This document shows positions 61,070 through 64,000 of a stretch of DNA of 64,000 nucleotides, one piece after another. Each line of letters opens with the position of its first letter. The stretch's first letter is position 1. A program made the position numbers and the translations under genes. The DNA comes from Plazaster borealis (Eukaryota > Echinodermata > Asteroidea > Forcipulatida > Labidiasteridae). Location of the stretch: positions 22,142,026 to 22,206,025 of the forward strand of contig CM037463.1 in NCBI GenBank assembly GCA_021014325.1. Reading direction: 5' to 3'. The notes beneath the pieces are model-generated. The model made no database searches and had not been told where the DNA came from. It saw nothing but the letters and a program-made list of their open reading frames with translations.

Positions 61070-61904
61070 GACCTACTTGAACGAAAACGGCAACCAGTGA
61101 TCTTTGCTAAAAATCGTTTAAAATGTTTTGAATCAATAAGAAAATTGAGTTCATATGAGAGTAAGCAGATTTTAATCGTGTAAAAAACAATTATTTTTAC
61201 TACCCTTCAAAATTACATTTAAATGATAAACAAACACATTATAAACAAGTTTAAATAGCATTCCCGTTAAAACATTTTCGCTCAAGTAGCTGTATAATGT
61301 CTTCTGGAGACACAAAAATGTATTCGCTGTACCATCTTTTGAAGTTCCCCCCAAAAGAACTAGCAAAAACAATGACAATCCTTCTTATATTACTTGAATT
61401 TAGAAGATTGGTATGCACAAATTAACTAATCCAACATTCTAATGATGCTATAATTAGTTTTCTAATTTAGAAGAGAATAATAAATTAGGTTAAAATTTAA
61501 TTTAGAATGGATGCACTCTTCCAAAAAACATTGATCTACCTTCAATTTGTGACTGTTTCTTGAGAACTAGAAGTTTAGAATAAATGGACTCTTCGGGGAA
61601 AAAAAATCAATAAATAAAAACAAATCAAGTACGGCCTACTGTCTCTCTATGATTTTCCCACCCCAAGTTCTTTTAAAACATAGAAGATTCGAATCGAGTA
61701 ATTATCTTGAATCCAATGGAGTACTGTCCCTTTGTGGTCTGTTTCTTCTTTTCTAGAGAACTAGAGGTTTAGAATAAATGCACTCTTCAGAAAAACAACC
61801 AATCAAGTATGGCCTACTGTCCCACTATGATGTTTCCACCCCCAAGTTCTTTGAGAATATAGAAGATTTGAATCAAGGTTTTTATTCCAGAATCCAATGG
61901 TTTA

Positions 61905-62140
61905 GTTTTAGTTTTATTAGACTTTACACTGGCATAAAAATATAAATATACAAGTCGATACAAAAAGAAACAATGAATCAAAATAGCTTAAAAATACCAA
62001 GCCAGTGAGTGGCAAGGAGGAACAGGTGACCAGCACCTCTACAAAGCCGTCCTGCCACAAAGAATGTCCCCTGAAACCCACCCCCCAGTTAAAAACCACC
62101 CATCCCACTGAAGAACAAAAAAAAAAAAAAAAAAAAAAAT
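61905..62140. mobile_element. Poly-A-bounded insert in the intronic tandem repeat
   Basis: Starts GTTTAGTTTTAGTTTTATTAG and ends in a run of about 22 A (62119-62140). Unrecognised; could be a retroposed fragment. Confidence 0.4.
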
Positions 62141-62149
62141 CTTGCACTC

Positions 62150-62492
62150 TTAAAGGCCCTATACACTATTGGTAAGATCGAAAAACACAAATGTTCACAG
62201 ATTCACACACAACTTACATGATTTAAAGTAAGTAATGGTAGAAAGGGTTCCTTAAAATATTTCTGCCTAAAATGCTATCGTTTCTGAGAAATGAGTAAAA
62301 CAATAGTTTTTATCACGCGCGATATTTTGAAAAAACAGAAAACACATCAGGTCTCTTTTCACTATTTTCCCGTGATCTCGATGACCAATTCAGCTCAAAC
62401 TTTCACAGGTCTGTTTGTTCATGCATATGTTGAATCACACAAAATGTGGACACTGATTTTGAGCTTTTACCAAAAGTGTACAATACCTTTAA
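62150..62492 (+). mobile_element. Diverged family A MITE
   Basis: TTAAAGGCCCTATACACTATTGG at the left and ACAATACCTTTAAA at the right, with a partly matching interior (GATGACCAATTCAGC, ATGCATATGTTGAATC). Confidence 0.6.
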
Positions 62493-62956
62493 AACAAAAA
62501 ATACAAAAAATAAAAACAAAAATCAAGTAGGGCCGACTGTCCCTTTGTATGCTGTTCCTATCCCCAACTTCTTTAAAAACATAGAAGATTTGAATCAAGG
62601 TTTTATTCCAGAAACCAATGGTGTACCGTCCCTTTATGGTCTGTTTCTTGATAACTATGGAAACAGAACCAGTTAACTCATCAACCAGTTAACTCATCAA
62701 CCCATTGTGGTACATTTCCTAACATGATCCATCTCCTTCAACTCATCCATGCCATGATTTCACCAAAGATAGTTATCAGTCTAAGATCTGTCAACACTTT
62801 GTGCCAATCTCAGTTTATAACATCTGGCTTTTATTTGGGAATACTTCCTATACAGAACCCCAGACAAGAATCTAAGTTGACTTTTTGCTCCAGAATAGAA
62901 TTGGCTGTAGTTTTTTCGAGATCGTCTCTTCATGATGGACAAGTTTCCTTCACTAA

Positions 62957-63097
62957 GGCTGGTCCGAATTGGTGGCTCTGGCTACGGCTGGATTGCTAAG
63001 GTCGTCATGCATTGTAATATAGGACGTCCTTAGCAACACCCTTAGCAACAGTCGTAGCCATAGCTAGCCATAGTTGGCAATTTGAACATGGCCTTAA
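62957..63097. repeat. Fold-back repeat with AAGGCTGGTCCG / GAACATGGCCTT ends
   Basis: Left arm GGCTACGGCTGGATTGCTAA and right arm TTAGCAACAGTCGTAGCCAT are roughly inverted. Confidence 0.6.
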
Positions 63098-63206
63098 TGT
63101 CATTTTCATCACTTTTAAACACTCCCACCATAAAATCCAAGTTGGCTTTTGCAAATAAAAAAACCTGTTAAGCACTTGAAGTCCATCGCTTCATGGGTTA
63201 CCCACC

Positions 63207-63351
63207 TATGTTCTGACACCCCAATGTTCCGACACCCCCGGTGTATTTTCCTATTCCTAACCCTAACCCTTACCATGCTAACCCTAACCCTACCTAAATC
63301 ACAAGGGGGTTGTCGGAACATAGGGGTCTCGGATTATAGGGGTGTCGGAAT
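63207..63351. repeat. Telomere-like CCCTAA tract between inverted repeats
   Basis: Interrupted CCCTAACCCTAACCCT and CTAACCCTAACCCTACC (about 63254-63295), flanked by TATGTTCTGACACCCC and TGTTCCGACACCCCC at the left and GTCGGAACATAGGGG and GGGTGTCGGAATATAG at the right. Confidence 0.85.
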
Positions 63352-63792
63352 ATAGAGCAGTAGCCGCTTCATGAGGTGGTATTGTTCAAGGCCGTGTGGC
63401 AGGAGATTTACCCCCTCTCCCCTGGAGATTCTGTGATTTCATTTGACATACACAGACTAAAAATTATACACACCTGTCAGCCTATTGAATGTTCAAGGTG
63501 AGGGTGGGGGGTTGGGGGCGGAAGGGGAACTATCAATGAAAAGTGCATGAGTCACTTTCAAAAAAAAAAAATGCCAGCGACAGTCATAGGAAATCAGGAT
63601 TCAATATTCACACAGGTGTTCATCTGAGACTAATGCTTGCTGCATTATTCCCTTAGCTCATGTGTGGGGGCCAGTCATGAGCGAAACGTATCACATGTCT
63701 TTCTGGCTGGTAACCCGTTTTCGCTAAGCAATTTTCTCAGCATGGTAAAACAAAAAAACGCTGTTTGACATTCGGCCGGGTATTGTTCTTAC

Positions 63793-63899
63793 CTGACCGA
63801 GAGCGCTGGCAGCTCCAAATGTGAGGATGTTCCAAATGACGTACGGATAACGAGAGACAAACTCGATGAACTGTACACCTTCCCCTGATACTATGACAG
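63793..63899 (-). CDS. SLC35B1: SLC35B1-like nucleotide transporter, penultimate coding exon
   Basis: On the minus strand, CCACAG ends at 63900 and GTAAGAAC starts at 63792. The 107-nt exon supplies two bases of a split codon and 35 codons reading VIVSGEGVQFIEFVSRYPYV, then IWNILTFGAASALGQ. This corresponds to the segment of SLC35B1 (UGTrel1/HUT1 family, an ER multi-pass nucleotide / ATP-ADP transporter of the drug/metabolite superfamily) that runs into a late membrane helix and ends LGQ just before the SFIFMTV-like start of the last exon in the family. Its phase-0 end matches the start of the terminal exon at 60056. Upstream exons lie beyond the right edge. Confidence 0.88.
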
Positions 63900-63969
63900 C
63901 TGTGGAAAGAAAAACACCAACAAAATGGATGAAAGAAATGCTGAACTGATCATTTAGAGTTACTTATCC

Positions 63970-64000
63970 AAGTGTGCTGCATTACTCCTAAGGAGTTGAG
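63970..64000 (+). repeat. SINE tail fragment at window edge
   Basis: GTGCTGCATTACTCCTAAGG matches the SINE tail; continues out of the window. Confidence 0.5.

Larger units (their letters stand above)
61500..62680. repeat. ~180-194-bp tandem repeat split by an insertion
   Basis: GTTTAGAATAAATG at 61573 and 61767 and GAATCCAATGG at about 61711 and 61886 mark two units. A third partial unit resumes at about 62520 (GGGCCGACTGTCCCTTTG). The 61905-62515 gap holds a poly-A-ended insert and a diverged family A MITE. Confidence 0.75.
60057..63792 (-). other. Last intron of the SLC35B1-like gene
   Basis: 3.7 kb. It contains a family A MITE (60693-61069), a ~180-194-bp tandem repeat split by an insertion (61500-62680), a diverged family A copy (62150-62492), a fold-back element (62957-63097), and a telomere-like tract between inverted repeats (63207-63351). 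60130-60690 and 61070-61500 hold nothing I recognise. Confidence 0.7.

Noticed and set aside
63254..63295. Chromosome end or fusion point
   Set aside because: The CCCTAA tract is short, interrupted, and symmetric within an inverted-repeat element, with normal sequence on both sides.

Overview
This is a eukaryotic, gene-poor, AT-rich, repeat-dense window. It most probably comes from an echinoderm, and a sea star fits best. That placement is an inference: the two recognisable genes are animal genes with short introns-type splice sites, the interspersed repeats are small TTAA- and TA-flanked inverted-repeat elements plus a tRNA-derived SINE of the kind common in marine deuterostomes, and nothing bacterial or viral is visible. 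I could not run a database search, so the species is not fixed.

Two protein-coding genes can be supported. (1) A plus-strand Golgi carbohydrate sulfotransferase (Sulfotransfer_2 / HNK-1 ST family) is complete in three exons, 47011-47128, 50529-50593 and 52632-53501. The middle 65-nt exon was found by splice-site and reading-phase logic: it is the piece that joins the membrane-anchor exon to the catalytic exon in frame, giving a predicted protein of 350 residues. (2) The last two coding exons of a minus-strand SLC35B1-like nucleotide transporter lie at 63793-63899 and 59847-60056; the rest of that gene lies beyond the right edge. The two genes converge and are not obviously linked in function beyond both serving the secretory pathway. 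Two further short open stretches with good splice signals (24699-24803, leucine-rich-repeat-like; 42375-42413) are listed as weak exon candidates.

The rest is repeat landscape. About 12 copies of one 340-380-bp TTAA-type MITE (family A) and 7 copies of a related 365-445-bp one (family B) are spread through the window. There are five copies of a 180-400-bp TA-flanked palindromic MITE, three copies of another inverted-repeat element (family D), several fold-back elements, LINE 3' tails of two families, a tRNA-derived SINE with tail fragments, and four blocks of a degenerate GGACCCCACAAG-type repeat.

Tandem arrays include a 69-bp minisatellite (58034-59065) with a six-unit higher-order duplication, a 29-bp minisatellite (28978-31690) broken by two transposons with visible target duplications, a palindromic ~40-48-bp array (18950-19190), eight perfect head-to-tail ATGCAAAT octamers beside the SLC35B1 3' end, and a compound triplet array (17811-18073).

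No CRISPR, rRNA or intact tRNA gene is seen. I do not see a clear undescribed multi-gene system; the most informative structures are the frame-critical small exon, the octamer array, the higher-order minisatellite and the nested insertions.
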